A DNA stretch of 64,000 bases from Streptomyces sp. NRRL B-3428. Its GTDB lineage: Bacteria > Actinomycetota > Actinomycetes > Streptomycetales > Streptomycetaceae. The notes under the pieces were generated by a model. That model was not told the DNA's origin. It did not search any database and saw nothing but the letters and a program-made list of their open reading frames with translations. This document shows positions 52,794 to 61,887 of this stretch, in pieces (position 1 is the stretch's first letter; every line of letters begins with the position of its first letter). The position numbers were made by a program, and so were the translations under genes. The DNA lies in contig JOGW01000019.1 in NCBI GenBank assembly GCA_000721375.1, forward strand, positions 62,001 through 126,000, in the 5' to 3' direction.

Positions 52794-53411
52794 ATGGCGG
52801 AACAACCGGAACAACCGGAACGGACGGCTGCAGGGCTTCCCTTGGTCGAGCCCGACACCGCCACCGGGCGGACCGCGGAGCTCCTTGCCGACGCGCACGC
52901 CGCGCTCGGGCTGACCTCCAATCTGATCCGCACGATGGCCAACAGCCCGGCTGCCACCCAGGGTTATCTGGATTTCGCAGTCGCGCTGCGTTCGGGCACC
53001 CTGCCGCTGACGGCCAGGCTCTGCGTCGGGCTTCTGGTGGCGCAGGAGCTCGGCGACGACTACTGCCTGTCCTCACACACCTACGTCGCCACACGCCTTG
53101 CCGGCCTGGACGAGAACCAGGTGCGGCGGGCCCGGAGCGGCGAGGCGGACGACCCGGTCGTCGCGGCCGCCCTGACGCTGGCGTCGGCGCTGTTGTGCAG
53201 GAACGAGTGCGTCACCGCCGCGGAAACCGCCACTGCACGCCGCCGCCTGACGGCGGGCCAGGTCGTGGAGGTGGCCGCGCACGTGGGCGTCGCCACCTTC
53301 GTGTCCCGGCTCGCCAAGGCGTCGAGCATCCCGCTCGACTGGCCGGCCGTCCACCACACCGACCTCACTTCACATACGACACAAGGAGATTCACCGTGCA
53401 GTCACGTATGA
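52794..53411 (+). CDS. Carboxymuconolactone-decarboxylase-like (AhpD fold) protein
   Basis: A 205-residue all-helical protein of the AhpD/CMD fold. The active-site segment DDYCLSSHTYVA keeps the second Cys and His of the CxxCxxxH motif but has Asp in place of the first Cys, so it lacks the redox disulfide. Family members include peroxidase-linked and decarboxylase enzymes. ATG 52794 has GGAG 5 nt upstream. It is first in an operon with a second AhpD-like gene, whose start lies inside its last codons. Confidence 0.82.
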   Translation: MAEQPEQPERTAAGLPLVEPDTATGRTAELLADAHAALGLTSNLIRTMANSPAATQGYLDFAVALRSGTLPLTARLCVGLLVAQELGDDYCLSSHTYVATRLAGLDENQVRRARSGEADDPVVAAALTLASALLCRNECVTAAETATARRRLTAGQVVEVAAHVGVATFVSRLAKASSIPLDWPAVHHTDLTSHTTQGDSPCSHV

Positions 53412-53857
53412 CCAACCCCGCCTTCGTCCTTCCCGACGGCATGAAGGGCATCGGCTCGATATTCAAGGCCATCAACTCGGGAGGTATCTCGCATCAGTTG
53501 CAGGAGATCGTGGGCCTGCGCGCCAGTCAGATCAACGGCTGCTCGGCGTGCGTGCACGCGCACAACGTCAACCTGGCCAAGGCGGGCGAGAGTGCCGACC
53601 GGATCGGGTCGGTCGCCGCGTGGCAGGAGGCGCCGTTCTTCGACGACGCCGAGCGCGCGGCCCTGAAGCTGACCGAAGCGGTGACCCGGCTTGCCGACCG
53701 TTCCGGTGAGGCAGTGGACGACCGGCTGTGGGACGAGGTCGCCGACCACTACGACGAGCAGCAGATCTCCGCGCTGCTCCTGCTGATCGGCGTGACCAAC
53801 CTGTTCAACCGCCTCAACGCCGCGATCAAGGAGCCGGCCGGGGCCAACTGGGGCTGA
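53396..53857 (+). CDS. AhpD-like alkylhydroperoxidase family protein
   Basis: A 153-residue protein with the full AhpD motif NGCSACVHAHNVNL (Cys-x2-Cys-x3-His) and the following KAGESADRIGSVAAWQEAPFFDDAERAALKLTEAVT segment typical of the AhpD/YkuF group. It probably handles peroxides or acts as a trimeric disulfide reductase. GTG 53396 has AAGGAG 7 nt upstream and overlaps the previous gene by 16 bp. The neighbouring SARP presumably controls it. Confidence 0.9.
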   Translation: MQSRMTNPAFVLPDGMKGIGSIFKAINSGGISHQLQEIVGLRASQINGCSACVHAHNVNLAKAGESADRIGSVAAWQEAPFFDDAERAALKLTEAVTRLADRSGEAVDDRLWDEVADHYDEQQISALLLLIGVTNLFNRLNAAIKEPAGANWG

Positions 53858-53909
53858 CCGACGACCGGACCGCAGCCCCTGTCGGCACGGAAGGCGAAGG
53901 CCGAGTCGC

Positions 53910-54908
53910 TCACCCCACCTCCTCCACCCGCACCACCCGCCCCTGCCGCCGGGACACCTCGCAGGCCTCCGCGATCCGCAGTGCGGCCAGGGCCTCGCGG
54001 CCGTCGCACGGGTTCTCGGTCTCGCCGAGGAGGACCGAGACGAAGACGGCGAGTTCGTCCTCGTACGCCGGGGCGAAGCGTTCCAGGAAGCCCGGCCAGG
54101 GCTTCGAGGCGGGGGGCGGGCCCTGGGGTTCGGTCGAGGTGATGGGGGTGCGGTCGTCCAAACCGGCCGCCACCTGGTCGAGTTCGCCGGCCAGCTCCAT
54201 GCGGACGTCGTAGCCCGCACCGTTCAACCGCGTCGCCGTGGCCGTGGCCAGCACACCGTCCGAGAGCGTCAGGACCGCCGCCGCCGTGGAGACGTCGTTC
54301 GCCTCGCGGAACATCGAAGGGCCCGCGTCCGAGCCCGTCGCGTAGACGGACTCGACCTCGCGGCCCGTGACCCAGCGGAGCATGTCGAAGTCGTGGATCA
54401 GACAGTCGCGGTAGAGCCCGCCGGAGAGGGGGAGGTAGGCGGGCGGCGGGGGCGACGGGTCCGAAGTGATCACTCGGACCGTGTGCAGCCGGCCCAGGCG
54501 ACCCGAGCGCACCGCCTCACGAGCAGCCGTGTAGCCCGCGTCGAAGCGGCGCTGGAAGCCGATCTGCAGCATGGTCCCGGCCGCCTCCACCTCCGTGAGC
54601 GCCGTCATCGTGCCCGCCAGATCCAGCGCGATGGGCTTCTCGCAGAAGACGGGCAGCCCCGCGCGGGCTGCCTGCGAGATCAGCGACGCATGCGCCGAGG
54701 TCGCGGCCGTGATGACCAGTGCGTCCACGCCCCAGGTGAAGACCTCACGTACACCCGGAGCGGCCGTCTCCCCGAGCCGCTGGGCGAGTTCGGCGGCACG
54801 CGCGGGGTCCGCGTCGGCGATCAGGAGTGATCCCACATCGCGGTGACGGCTGAGTACGGCAGCGTGGAAGGAGCCGATTCGGCCGGCTCCGATGAGTCCG
54901 ATACGCAT
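53910..54908 (-). CDS. Gfo/Idh/MocA family sugar dehydrogenase
   Basis: A 332-residue NAD(P)-dependent oxidoreductase. Rossmann motif GLIGAGRIGSFHA at the N terminus, the conserved CEKPIALDL (catalytic Lys of the EKP motif), and GGLYRDCLIHDFDMLRW with the DxxxH pair. Closest in character to inositol 2-dehydrogenases. ATG 54908 begins the Rossmann fold directly; the frame is open a little upstream. It diverges from the GntR gene and has a GntR operator 37 bp from its start, so it belongs to the same sugar regulon. Confidence 0.9.
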   Translation of the reverse strand: MRIGLIGAGRIGSFHAAVLSRHRDVGSLLIADADPARAAELAQRLGETAAPGVREVFTWGVDALVITAATSAHASLISQAARAGLPVFCEKPIALDLAGTMTALTEVEAAGTMLQIGFQRRFDAGYTAAREAVRSGRLGRLHTVRVITSDPSPPPPAYLPLSGGLYRDCLIHDFDMLRWVTGREVESVYATGSDAGPSMFREANDVSTAAAVLTLSDGVLATATATRLNGAGYDVRMELAGELDQVAAGLDDRTPITSTEPQGPPPASKPWPGFLERFAPAYEDELAVFVSVLLGETENPCDGREALAALRIAEACEVSRRQGRVVRVEEVG

Positions 54909-54944
54909 GGCCCCAACGTGGCAGGCGCACCCGGTCCTGTCCAT

Positions 54945-54959
54945 CGTTTGTCAGGACAA
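54945..54959. promoter_or_regulatory. GntR operator copy 1
   Basis: The minus strand reads TTGTCCTGACAAACG; 13 of 15 bases match ATGTTCTGACAAACG at 55854-55868. The core TTGTC-AG-GACAA is an inverted repeat. It lies between the oxidoreductase and the GntR gene. Confidence 0.7.
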
Positions 54960-55008
54960 TCGAACCTCACCACTTCCAGTCAACCGGACGCGGGTCTACG
55001 CTCGGCCC

Positions 55009-55803
55009 GTGTCCAAGCCAGCAGGGCGACAGGCAGGTCATCAGGCGGGGCAGGCCGCGGGCAACGCCTCGCTCCAGCTGGGCGTCGACCGCAGCAGTCC
55101 GGTCCCGCTCTACTACCAGCTGTCCCGGCAGCTGGAGGAGGCCATCGAGCAGGGCAAACTCGCCCCCGGCAGCCTGCTCGGCAACGAGATCGATCTGGCG
55201 GGCCGGCTCGGACTCTCCCGCCCGACCGTGCGCCAGGCCATCCAGTCCCTCGTGGACAAGGGACTTCTCGTACGGCGCAGGGGTGTCGGCACCCAGGTCG
55301 TGCACAGCCAGGTCAAGCGTCCCCTCGAACTGTCCAGTCTCTACGACGACTTGGAGACCGCGGGCCAGCGTCCCGCCACCCATGTCGTGCACAACAGCAT
55401 CGAACCCGCCTCCGCCGAGGTCGCCGCCATGCTCGGGATCGCGGAGGGCGCCGACGTCCACCACATCGAGCGGCTGCGGCTCGCACACGAGGAGCCCATG
55501 GCGTATCTGCGCAACCATCTGCCGGTGGGGCTGCTGCAGTTGGAGACCGCGGACCTGGAGGCCACCGGCCTCTACCGTCTGATGCGCAACGCGAGCGTCA
55601 CACTGCACAGCGCCCGCCAGGCCATCGGCGCACGCGCCGCCACGGCCGAAGAGGCCGATCGGCTCGGCGAGTTGGAGGGTGCGCCCGTGCTGACGATGGC
55701 CCGGACGACGTTCGACGACATGGGCCGCGCGGTCGAATACGGCTCGCACATCTACCGGGCCTCGCGCTACTCCTTCGAGTTCCAACTCCTCGTGCGCTCT
55801 TGA
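55009..55803 (+). CDS. GntR/HutC family transcriptional regulator
   Basis: A 264-residue regulator: winged helix PLYYQLSRQLEEAIEQGKLAPGSLLGNEIDLAGRLGLSRPTVRQAIQSLVDKGLLVRRRGVGTQV (about 40-100), then a UTRA effector domain ending in YGSHIYRASRYSFEFQL. An Ala/Gln-rich N-terminal extension of 30 residues is unusual. A TCTACG -10 (54995-55000) 8 nt before GTG 55009 suggests leaderless translation. It should control the flanking oxidoreductase and the sugar ABC system through the two matching operators. Confidence 0.9.
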   Translation: MSKPAGRQAGHQAGQAAGNASLQLGVDRSSPVPLYYQLSRQLEEAIEQGKLAPGSLLGNEIDLAGRLGLSRPTVRQAIQSLVDKGLLVRRRGVGTQVVHSQVKRPLELSSLYDDLETAGQRPATHVVHNSIEPASAEVAAMLGIAEGADVHHIERLRLAHEEPMAYLRNHLPVGLLQLETADLEATGLYRLMRNASVTLHSARQAIGARAATAEEADRLGELEGAPVLTMARTTFDDMGRAVEYGSHIYRASRYSFEFQLLVRS

Positions 55804-55853
55804 AAGATGGCCGACGGCTCACGCGCCGACCCCGAACGCGTAACGAAGTCCTA

Positions 55854-55899
55854 ATGTTCTGACAAACGCATTGACGACCTCCGGAGCCCGGACTACAAC
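55854..55899 (+). promoter_or_regulatory. Promoter and GntR operator copy 2 of the sugar ABC operon
   Basis: Operator ATGTTCTGACAAACG (55854-55868) lies 2 bp before -35 TTGACG (55871-55876), which is 17 bp from -10 TACAAC (55894-55899). Repressor bound there would contact polymerase directly. Confidence 0.75.
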
Positions 55900-55944
55900 A
55901 CCTCAAGCCGCACCCTGCGGCCTGGAGATCGAGGTGGGTTCACC

Positions 55945-56940
55945 ATGCGTACACGCCGCACTGCCGCAAGGCTCGCCGCCTTCGCAGCCGCTGCCGTACT
56001 CGTCGCCGGGTGCAGCAGCTCCGGCGGCAAGGAGTCCGAGGACAAGCCGGAGCAGAGCGGCGGGGGCAAGGTCTCCGGACCGAAGCTCAAGATCGCGATG
56101 GTCACGCACTCCGGCAAGGGCGACGCCTTCTGGGACATCGTGCAAAAGGGCGCACAGGCGGCCGCGGACAAGGACAACGTCGAGTTTCTTTACGCCAGCG
56201 ACGACCAGGCCAAGGAGCAGGCCTCCCTCGTCCAGTCGTACATCGACAAGAAGGTCGACGGCATCGTCGTCACCCTCGCCAAGCCCGACGCGATGAAGGA
56301 CGTGCTCGGCAAGGCGAAGGCCGCCGGCATCCCCGTGATCACCATCAACTCCGGCGGCGAGTTCGCCAAGGAGTTCGGCGCGCTCAACCACGTCGGCCAG
56401 GACGAATCGGTGGCCGGTGAGGCGGTGGGCGCCGAGCTGGCGAAGCGGGGCCACAAGAAGGCGCTGTGTGTGATCCACGAGCAGGGCAACGTCTCGCTCG
56501 AAGAGCGCTGCGCCGGCGTCAAGAAGGCCTTCGGCGGCGACACCGAGAACATCAACGTGCCCGGCACCGACATGCCGCAGACCCAGTCGCAGATCGCGGC
56601 GAAACTGCAGGCCACCGAGGACATCGACACGATCGTCACGCTGAACGCGGGCATCGCCGAAGCCGCGATCAAGGCCAAGGACGACGCCGGCAGCAAGGCC
56701 GAGGTCTCCACCTTCGACCTGAACGAGGCCGTCACCGAGAAGATGAAGTCCAAGGAGATCGCCTTCGCCGTGGATCAGCAGCCCTACCTGCAGGGATACC
56801 TCGCGGTGGACGGTCTGTGGCTCTACCGGACCAACCTGAACGTGATCGGCGGCGGCCAGCAGGTCCTCACCGGTCCGGCGATCGTCACCGAGAAGGATGT
56901 GCCGCAGCTTGAGAAGCTGACGAAGAACGGCACGCGATGA
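55945..56940 (+). CDS. Sugar-binding lipoprotein 1 (RbsB-type)
   Basis: A 331-residue type 1 periplasmic-binding protein. Signal peptide ending VAGC (lipidated Cys23), a charged Ser/Lys linker, then two Rossmann-like lobes: KIAMVTHSGKGDAFWDIVQKGA, GIVVTLAKPDAMKDVLGKA, GIPVITINSG, and the hinge IAFAVDQQPYLQGYLAVDGLWL. The RbsB/XylF group binds ribose, xylose, inositol or related sugars. ATG 55945 follows GAGGTGGG. First gene of the operon. Confidence 0.92.
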   Translation: MRTRRTAARLAAFAAAAVLVAGCSSSGGKESEDKPEQSGGGKVSGPKLKIAMVTHSGKGDAFWDIVQKGAQAAADKDNVEFLYASDDQAKEQASLVQSYIDKKVDGIVVTLAKPDAMKDVLGKAKAAGIPVITINSGGEFAKEFGALNHVGQDESVAGEAVGAELAKRGHKKALCVIHEQGNVSLEERCAGVKKAFGGDTENINVPGTDMPQTQSQIAAKLQATEDIDTIVTLNAGIAEAAIKAKDDAGSKAEVSTFDLNEAVTEKMKSKEIAFAVDQQPYLQGYLAVDGLWLYRTNLNVIGGGQQVLTGPAIVTEKDVPQLEKLTKNGTR

Positions 56941-57024
56941 CCGCTGCGGTCCTCGGGCCTGCCCCGTGGCAGGCCCTCGCCGTGCCCGGCCGCTCGACCG
57001 TATGGCCGAGCGGCTGCCTGGTAC

Positions 57025-57058
57025 CTGACCGGAGAACTGGATCACCGGTCAGTAATAC
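57025..57058 (+). promoter_or_regulatory. Inverted repeat and possible internal promoter between the two binding-protein genes
   Basis: CTGACCGG (57025-57032) and CCGGTCAG (57045-57052) form an 8-bp inverted repeat with 12-nt loop, and TAATAC (57053-57058) directly follows, resembling a -10. It may attenuate read-through or control a second start for the downstream binding protein; the 185-bp spacer otherwise shows nothing. Confidence 0.4.
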
Positions 57059-57125
57059 TGGGGCGTTCGCGACCGCACACGCGGCCGCGGCGCACCGCGC
57101 AAGGCAGCAAGAAGGGCACGGCTTC

Positions 57126-58142
57126 GTGGCAAGGGTTCGGACCTGGGGCAGGATCACCGTCATCGCGATGGCGGCGGTGCTCGGAGCGGGCATCACCGGG
57201 TGCAGCAGCACGGGCGGCAAGCGCGCCGAGGACGCCCGCAAGGATGCGGCCGCGGCACAGGGCAAGGCGGCCGTGAACACGCCGAAGTGGACCTTTGCGA
57301 TGGTCACTCACTCGGGCGACGGCGACAGCTTCTGGGACATCGTGCGCAGCGGCGCCGATCAGGCGGCCCGCAAGGACAACATCAATTTCCTGTACGCCAA
57401 CAACGACCAGGCGCAGGAGCAGGCGCAGCTGGTCCAGTCGTATATCGACAAGAAGGTCGACGGCCTGATCGTCACGCTCGCCAAGCCGGATGCCATGAAG
57501 AGCGTGATGGCCAACGCCAAGAAGGCGGGCATCCCGGTCATCACGGTCAACTCCGGCTCGGCGGAGTCGAGGGAGTTCGGCGCCCTGTCCCACATCGGCC
57601 AGGACGAGGTCATCGCCGGCGAGGCCGTCGGTGAGGAGCTCAACAAGCGCGGCAAGAAGAAGGCCATCTGCGTTCTGCACGAGCAGGGCAACGTCGGCCA
57701 CGAGCAGCGCTGCGCCGGCGCCAAGAAGACCTTCAAGGGCGATTTGCAGAACCTGTACGTCGACGGCACCAACATGCCCGACGTCCAGTCCGGCATCGGC
57801 GCCAAGCTCCAGGCCGACACGGACATCGACACCGTCGTCACCCTCGGCGCCCCGTTCGCCGACGCCGCGGTCAAGGCCAAGAAGGACGCCGGCAGCGACG
57901 CCGAGATCGACACCTTCGACCTCAACGAAGAAGTCGCCGAGGGCCTGCAGGCCAAGACATACGGCTTCGCGGTCGACCAGCAGCCCTACCTCCAGGGGTA
58001 CGAGGCCGTCGACCTGCTCTGGCTGTACCGCTACAACGCCGACGTGCTCGGCGGCGGCCTGCCCGTACTGACCGGGCCGCAGATCATCACGCAGGCTGAA
58101 GCGGGCGAGCTGCTCGAATACACAGCGCGGGGGACTCGATGA
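57126..58142 (+). CDS. Sugar-binding lipoprotein 2 (RbsB-type), tandem paralogue
   Basis: A 338-residue paralogue of binding protein 1, similar along the whole mature domain (FAMVTHSGDGDSFWDIVRSGA, GLIVTLAKPDAMKSVMANA, VDQQPYLQGYEAVDLLWLYRYNADVLGGGLPVLTGP). Signal peptide ends ITGC (lipidated Cys26). The open frame reaches back to an ATG overlapping gene 1, but that N terminus is not signal-like; GTG 57126 with GAAGG about 9 nt upstream is preferred. It overlaps the permease gene by 4 bp. Confidence 0.9.
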   Translation: MARVRTWGRITVIAMAAVLGAGITGCSSTGGKRAEDARKDAAAAQGKAAVNTPKWTFAMVTHSGDGDSFWDIVRSGADQAARKDNINFLYANNDQAQEQAQLVQSYIDKKVDGLIVTLAKPDAMKSVMANAKKAGIPVITVNSGSAESREFGALSHIGQDEVIAGEAVGEELNKRGKKKAICVLHEQGNVGHEQRCAGAKKTFKGDLQNLYVDGTNMPDVQSGIGAKLQADTDIDTVVTLGAPFADAAVKAKKDAGSDAEIDTFDLNEEVAEGLQAKTYGFAVDQQPYLQGYEAVDLLWLYRYNADVLGGGLPVLTGPQIITQAEAGELLEYTARGTR

Positions 58143-59170
58143 CCACAGCGACCGTGGACGAGCGGCTGCTCCGCAGGTCCGTGTGGCGCAAGCTGCTCGC
58201 CCGGCCCGAGCTGGGCGCGGTGATGGGCGCGGTCGCCGTCTTCATCTTCTTCTCGTTCGCCGCCGACAGCTTCCTGCGGGTCTCGTCGCTGAGCACCGTG
58301 CTGTACGCGGCGTCCACGCTCGGCATCATGGCGGTGCCGGTGGCGCTGCTCATGATCGGCGGCGAGTTCGACCTCTCGGCGGGCGTGCTCGTCACCAGCT
58401 CCGCCCTTGCCTCGTCGATGATCAGCTACCAGATGACGGCCAACGTCTGGGTCGGCGTCTTTCTCTCGCTGCTCGTCACGCTGGCGATCGGCGTCTTCAA
58501 CGGCTTCATGCTGACCCGTACGCAACTGCCCAGCTTCATCGTGACGCTCGGCACCTTCCTGATGCTGACAGGCCTGAACCTGGGCCTGACCAAGGCCATC
58601 AGCGGCACCGTGCAGACCAAGTCGATCGCCGACATGGAGGGCTTCGCCTCCGCACAGAACGTGTTCGCCTCGGAGATCTCGATCGGCGGCGTGGACTTCA
58701 AGGTCACCATCCTCTGGTGGCTCGCCCTGGTCGGCGTCGCCACCTGGATCCTGCTCCGCACCCGCTGGGGCAACTGGATCTTCGCCGTCGGCGGCAACGG
58801 AGACGCGGCCCGCGCCGTCGGCGTCCCGGTCACCAAGACCCGTATCGGCCTCTACATGGCGGTCGCCTTCGGCGCGTGGATCTCCGGCCAGCATCTGCTG
58901 TTCTCCTTCTCGCGGGTGCAGTCCGGCGAGGGCGTCGGCAATGAGCTGATCTACATCGTCGCGGCCGTCATCGGCGGCTGTCTGATCACCGGCGGATACG
59001 GCTCCGCGATCGGCTCCGCCTTCGGCGCGCTGATCTTCGGCATGGTCAGCAAGGGCATCGTCTTCGCCGAGTGGAACGCCGACTGGTACAAGTTCTTCCT
59101 CGGCGCGATGCTGCTGCTCGCCACGCTGTTGAACCACTGGGTACGCAAGCGGGCGGAGGCCACGAAATGA
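58139..59170 (+). CDS. Sugar ABC transporter permease (RbsC type)
   Basis: A 343-residue permease of the BPD_transp_2 family with about ten transmembrane helices, including [21 protein letters not shown] and [31 protein letters not shown], the latter close to the RbsC signature for ATPase contact. ATG overlaps the previous stop, and its own stop overlaps the ATPase start, so all three are translationally coupled. Confidence 0.94.
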   Translation: MTTATVDERLLRRSVWRKLLARPELGAVMGAVAVFIFFSFAADSFLRVSSLSTVLYAASTLGIMAVPVALLMIGGEFDLSAGVLVTSSALASSMISYQMTANVWVGVFLSLLVTLAIGVFNGFMLTRTQLPSFIVTLGTFLMLTGLNLGLTKAISGTVQTKSIADMEGFASAQNVFASEISIGGVDFKVTILWWLALVGVATWILLRTRWGNWIFAVGGNGDAARAVGVPVTKTRIGLYMAVAFGAWISGQHLLFSFSRVQSGEGVGNELIYIVAAVIGGCLITGGYGSAIGSAFGALIFGMVSKGIVFAEWNADWYKFFLGAMLLLATLLNHWVRKRAEATK

Positions 59171-59994
59171 GCGAGGCTCCTGTGGCTCTCGTAGAGCTGG
59201 ACGACGTCAGCAAGTACTACGGCAACATCCGCGCCCTCGAAGGTGTCTCCCTCGTGGCGCACGCCGGAGAGGTCACCTGCGTCCTCGGTGACAACGGCGC
59301 CGGCAAGTCCACCCTGATCAAGATCATCGCGGGTCTGCACCAGCACGACACCGGCACCTTCCGTATCGAGGGCGAGGAAGTCCGCCTCGGCAAGCCCCGC
59401 GAGGCCCTGGACCACGGCATCGCCACGGTCTACCAGGACCTCGCCGTCGTCCCGCTGATGCCGGTCTGGCGCAACTTCTTCCTCGGCTCGGAGCCGACGA
59501 AGGGCGCGGGCCCGTTCAAGCGGATGGACGTCGAGTTCATGCGCCGTACGACCCGCGAGGAACTCCTTCGCATGGGCATCGACCTGCGCGACGTCGACCA
59601 GCCCATCGGCACGCTCTCCGGCGGTGAGCGCCAGTGCGTGGCGATCGCCCGAGCGGTCTACTTCGGAGCGAAGGTCCTCGTCCTCGACGAGCCGACGGCG
59701 GCGCTCGGCGTCAAGCAGTCGGGTGTGGTCCTCAAGTACGTGGCGGCCGCGCGTGACGCGGGCCTCGGCGTGGTCCTGATCACGCACAACCCGCACCACG
59801 CGTACCTGGTCGGCGACCGCTTCATCCTCCTCAAGCGCGGCACGATGGCCGGCAGCTACGCGAAGTCCGACATCGGCCTCGACGAGCTGACCCGCCAGAT
59901 GGCGGGCGGCTCCGAGCTGGAGGAACTCAGCCACGAGCTGGAGCGGGCGCCGACGCCGCTGCATCTGGGCGGGGAGCCGACGGACAAGTCGTGA
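59167..59994 (+). CDS. Sugar ABC transporter ATPase, single-domain RbsA-like
   Basis: A 275-residue ATPase with one nucleotide-binding domain: Walker [10 protein letters not shown], signature LSGGERQ, Walker [14 protein letters not shown]-loop THNPHH. Classic RbsA has two such domains; this is the half-size form common in actinobacteria and probably works as a homodimer. ATG 59167 overlaps the permease stop. Confidence 0.94.
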   Translation: MSEAPVALVELDDVSKYYGNIRALEGVSLVAHAGEVTCVLGDNGAGKSTLIKIIAGLHQHDTGTFRIEGEEVRLGKPREALDHGIATVYQDLAVVPLMPVWRNFFLGSEPTKGAGPFKRMDVEFMRRTTREELLRMGIDLRDVDQPIGTLSGGERQCVAIARAVYFGAKVLVLDEPTAALGVKQSGVVLKYVAAARDAGLGVVLITHNPHHAYLVGDRFILLKRGTMAGSYAKSDIGLDELTRQMAGGSELEELSHELERAPTPLHLGGEPTDKS

Positions 59995-60077
59995 CCGGGC
60001 GGGGCTCCGGTCCCGCCCGCCCCGTCCGCCACACAGGGCACACCGTGCACCCGCCCACGCCCATAGAATCGCCATCG

Positions 60078-61289
60078 ATGAGCACTTACCGTGATCTCGC
60101 CCACCGGGGCTCCGCGCGATCGACCCTGCGCACCGTGGGGACCCGCGAGCGCCGCTCCCACCTCACCGCACCCCGCGTGCCGACCGTCGGTATCGACATC
60201 GGCGGTACGAAGGTGATGGCCGGTGTCGTCGACGCGGACGGCGTCATCCTGGAGAAGCTCCGCACGGAGACCCCGGACAAGTCCAAGAGCCCCAAGGTCG
60301 TCGAGGACACCATCTGCGAGCTGGTGCTCGACCTCTCCGACCGCCACGACGTGCACGCCGTCGGTATCGGCGCCGCCGGCTGGGTCGACGCAGACCGCAA
60401 CCGTGTCCTGTTCGCCCCGCACCTCGCCTGGCGCAACGAACCCCTGCGCGAAGCCCTCGAAGGCCGCCTCGACGTTCCCGTCCTCGTCGACAACGACGCC
60501 AACACCGCCGCCTGGGCGGAGTGGCGCTTCGGCGCGGGCCAGGGCGAGGACAACCTGGTCATGATCACGCTCGGTACCGGCATCGGCGGCGCCATGCTGG
60601 AGGGCGGCCAGGTCAAGCGCGGCAAGTTCGGTGTCGCCGGCGAGTTCGGCCATATGCAGGTCGTCCCCGGCGGCCACCGCTGCCCGTGCGGCAACCGCGG
60701 CTGCTGGGAGCAGTACAGCTCCGGCAACGCCCTGGTCCGCGAGGCCCGAGAACTGGCCGCCGCCGATTCCCCCGTCGCGTACAACATCCTGGAGAAGGTC
60801 CAGGGCCAGATCTCCGACATCACAGGACCCCTGATCACCGAGCTGGCCCGCGACGGCGACGCGATGTGCGTGGAACTGCTCCAGGACATCGGCCAGTGGC
60901 TCGGCGTCGGCATCGCCAACCTCGCCGCCGCCCTCGACCCCTCCTGTTTCGTGATCGGCGGCGGGGTCAGCGCGGCCGACGACCTCCTGATCGTGCCCGC
61001 CCGCGACGCGTTCCGCCGCCAGCTCACCGGGCGCGGCTACCGTCCCGAGGCCCGTATCGCCAAAGCGCAGCTGGGACCCGAGGCCGGCATGGTCGGCGCG
61101 GCCGATCTGGCGCGCTTGGTCGCCCGCCGCTTCCGCCGCGCCAAGCGCCGTCGCGTCGAGCGTCATGAGCGCTACGAGCGGTACGCGCAGGCGATCCGCA
61201 ACGGCCGTATCCCGCCGCTCGACACGAAGGCGGACGCACCCGTCGATTCCGGCTCCACCGAGTCCAGCACCACGCAAGGAAATCCGTAG
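60078..61289 (+). CDS. ROK family sugar kinase (glucokinase-like)
   Basis: A 403-residue ROK protein without a DNA-binding domain. ATP site GIDIGGTKVMAGV, catalytic VDNDANTAAWAEWRFGAG and the zinc cluster CPCGNRGCWEQY are complete, so it should phosphorylate a hexose. A basic C-terminal extension of about 50 residues (RRFRRAKRRRVERHERYERY) is not typical of glucokinases and may bind RNA or membrane, but nothing proves it. A TAGAAT -10 (60064-60069) 8 nt before ATG 60078 suggests a separate leaderless promoter within the sugar region. I recall a second glucokinase in this setting in S. coelicolor; not checked. Confidence 0.9.
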   Translation: MSTYRDLAHRGSARSTLRTVGTRERRSHLTAPRVPTVGIDIGGTKVMAGVVDADGVILEKLRTETPDKSKSPKVVEDTICELVLDLSDRHDVHAVGIGAAGWVDADRNRVLFAPHLAWRNEPLREALEGRLDVPVLVDNDANTAAWAEWRFGAGQGEDNLVMITLGTGIGGAMLEGGQVKRGKFGVAGEFGHMQVVPGGHRCPCGNRGCWEQYSSGNALVREARELAAADSPVAYNILEKVQGQISDITGPLITELARDGDAMCVELLQDIGQWLGVGIANLAAALDPSCFVIGGGVSAADDLLIVPARDAFRRQLTGRGYRPEARIAKAQLGPEAGMVGAADLARLVARRFRRAKRRRVERHERYERYAQAIRNGRIPPLDTKADAPVDSGSTESSTTQGNP

Positions 61290-61871
61290 ATGCCGTCCGT
61301 GCCCCGTCAGTCCCCGCCGAGGGACGAGCCGCAGCGTCAGCCCGAGGAGGACCGCCGGCACACGATCAGGCGCCGCTGGATCACGGCGATCATCATCGTG
61401 CTCCTGATCGGCGTCCCGGCCGGCTATCTCGCGATCTCCGCGGGCCAGAGCCGCGACAGCGGCCGTGACAAGCAGGAGAAGTACGCGGCGACCGGCCTCA
61501 CCGAGGGCTGGCCCTCGCGGGTGCAGCGACGGATCTACGAGGTGCCGATCCCCGCCGAGTCGGGGAAGGTCGCGTACTACGAGACCAACAACTGGCGCTC
61601 CAGCCGGCTCTACACCCAGTTCCAGACGACCGAGGCGGGCTTGGACAAGTTCCTCAAGGATATCGGCGTGAGCGTCTCCGACCTCGAACCGGGTGAGATC
61701 ACCATCAGCAAGCGCGACCAGGGCATCGTGGGCTGGGAGTTCACCGGTCCGGGCCCGTGGTCGGGTCTGACCCACAAGCAGAGCAAACCCCGTCCGACCC
61801 AGGACGTCACGGTGGACGCCGCGGATCCGGCGAAGCCCATGGTCTACGTGGTGTCGACGGCGACTCCGTGA
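61290..61871 (+). CDS. Membrane-anchored protein of unknown function
   Basis: A 193-residue protein with a basic N-terminal tail, one transmembrane helix (about 30-52, WITAIIIVLLIGVPAGYLAIS) and an outer domain of about 140 residues containing several Trp and Tyr but no Cys. ATG 61290 directly follows the kinase stop and has AAGGAA upstream, so it is coupled to the sugar kinase. I recognise no family. Confidence 0.75.
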   Translation: MPSVPRQSPPRDEPQRQPEEDRRHTIRRRWITAIIIVLLIGVPAGYLAISAGQSRDSGRDKQEKYAATGLTEGWPSRVQRRIYEVPIPAESGKVAYYETNNWRSSRLYTQFQTTEAGLDKFLKDIGVSVSDLEPGEITISKRDQGIVGWEFTGPGPWSGLTHKQSKPRPTQDVTVDAADPAKPMVYVVSTATP

Positions 61872-61887
61872 GGTCCTGGCGCGTGTC

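Noticed and set aside
47408..53857. Secondary-metabolite gene cluster suggested by a P450 and a SARP regulator
   Set aside because: No PKS, NRPS, terpene, RiPP or other core biosynthetic gene is in the window.
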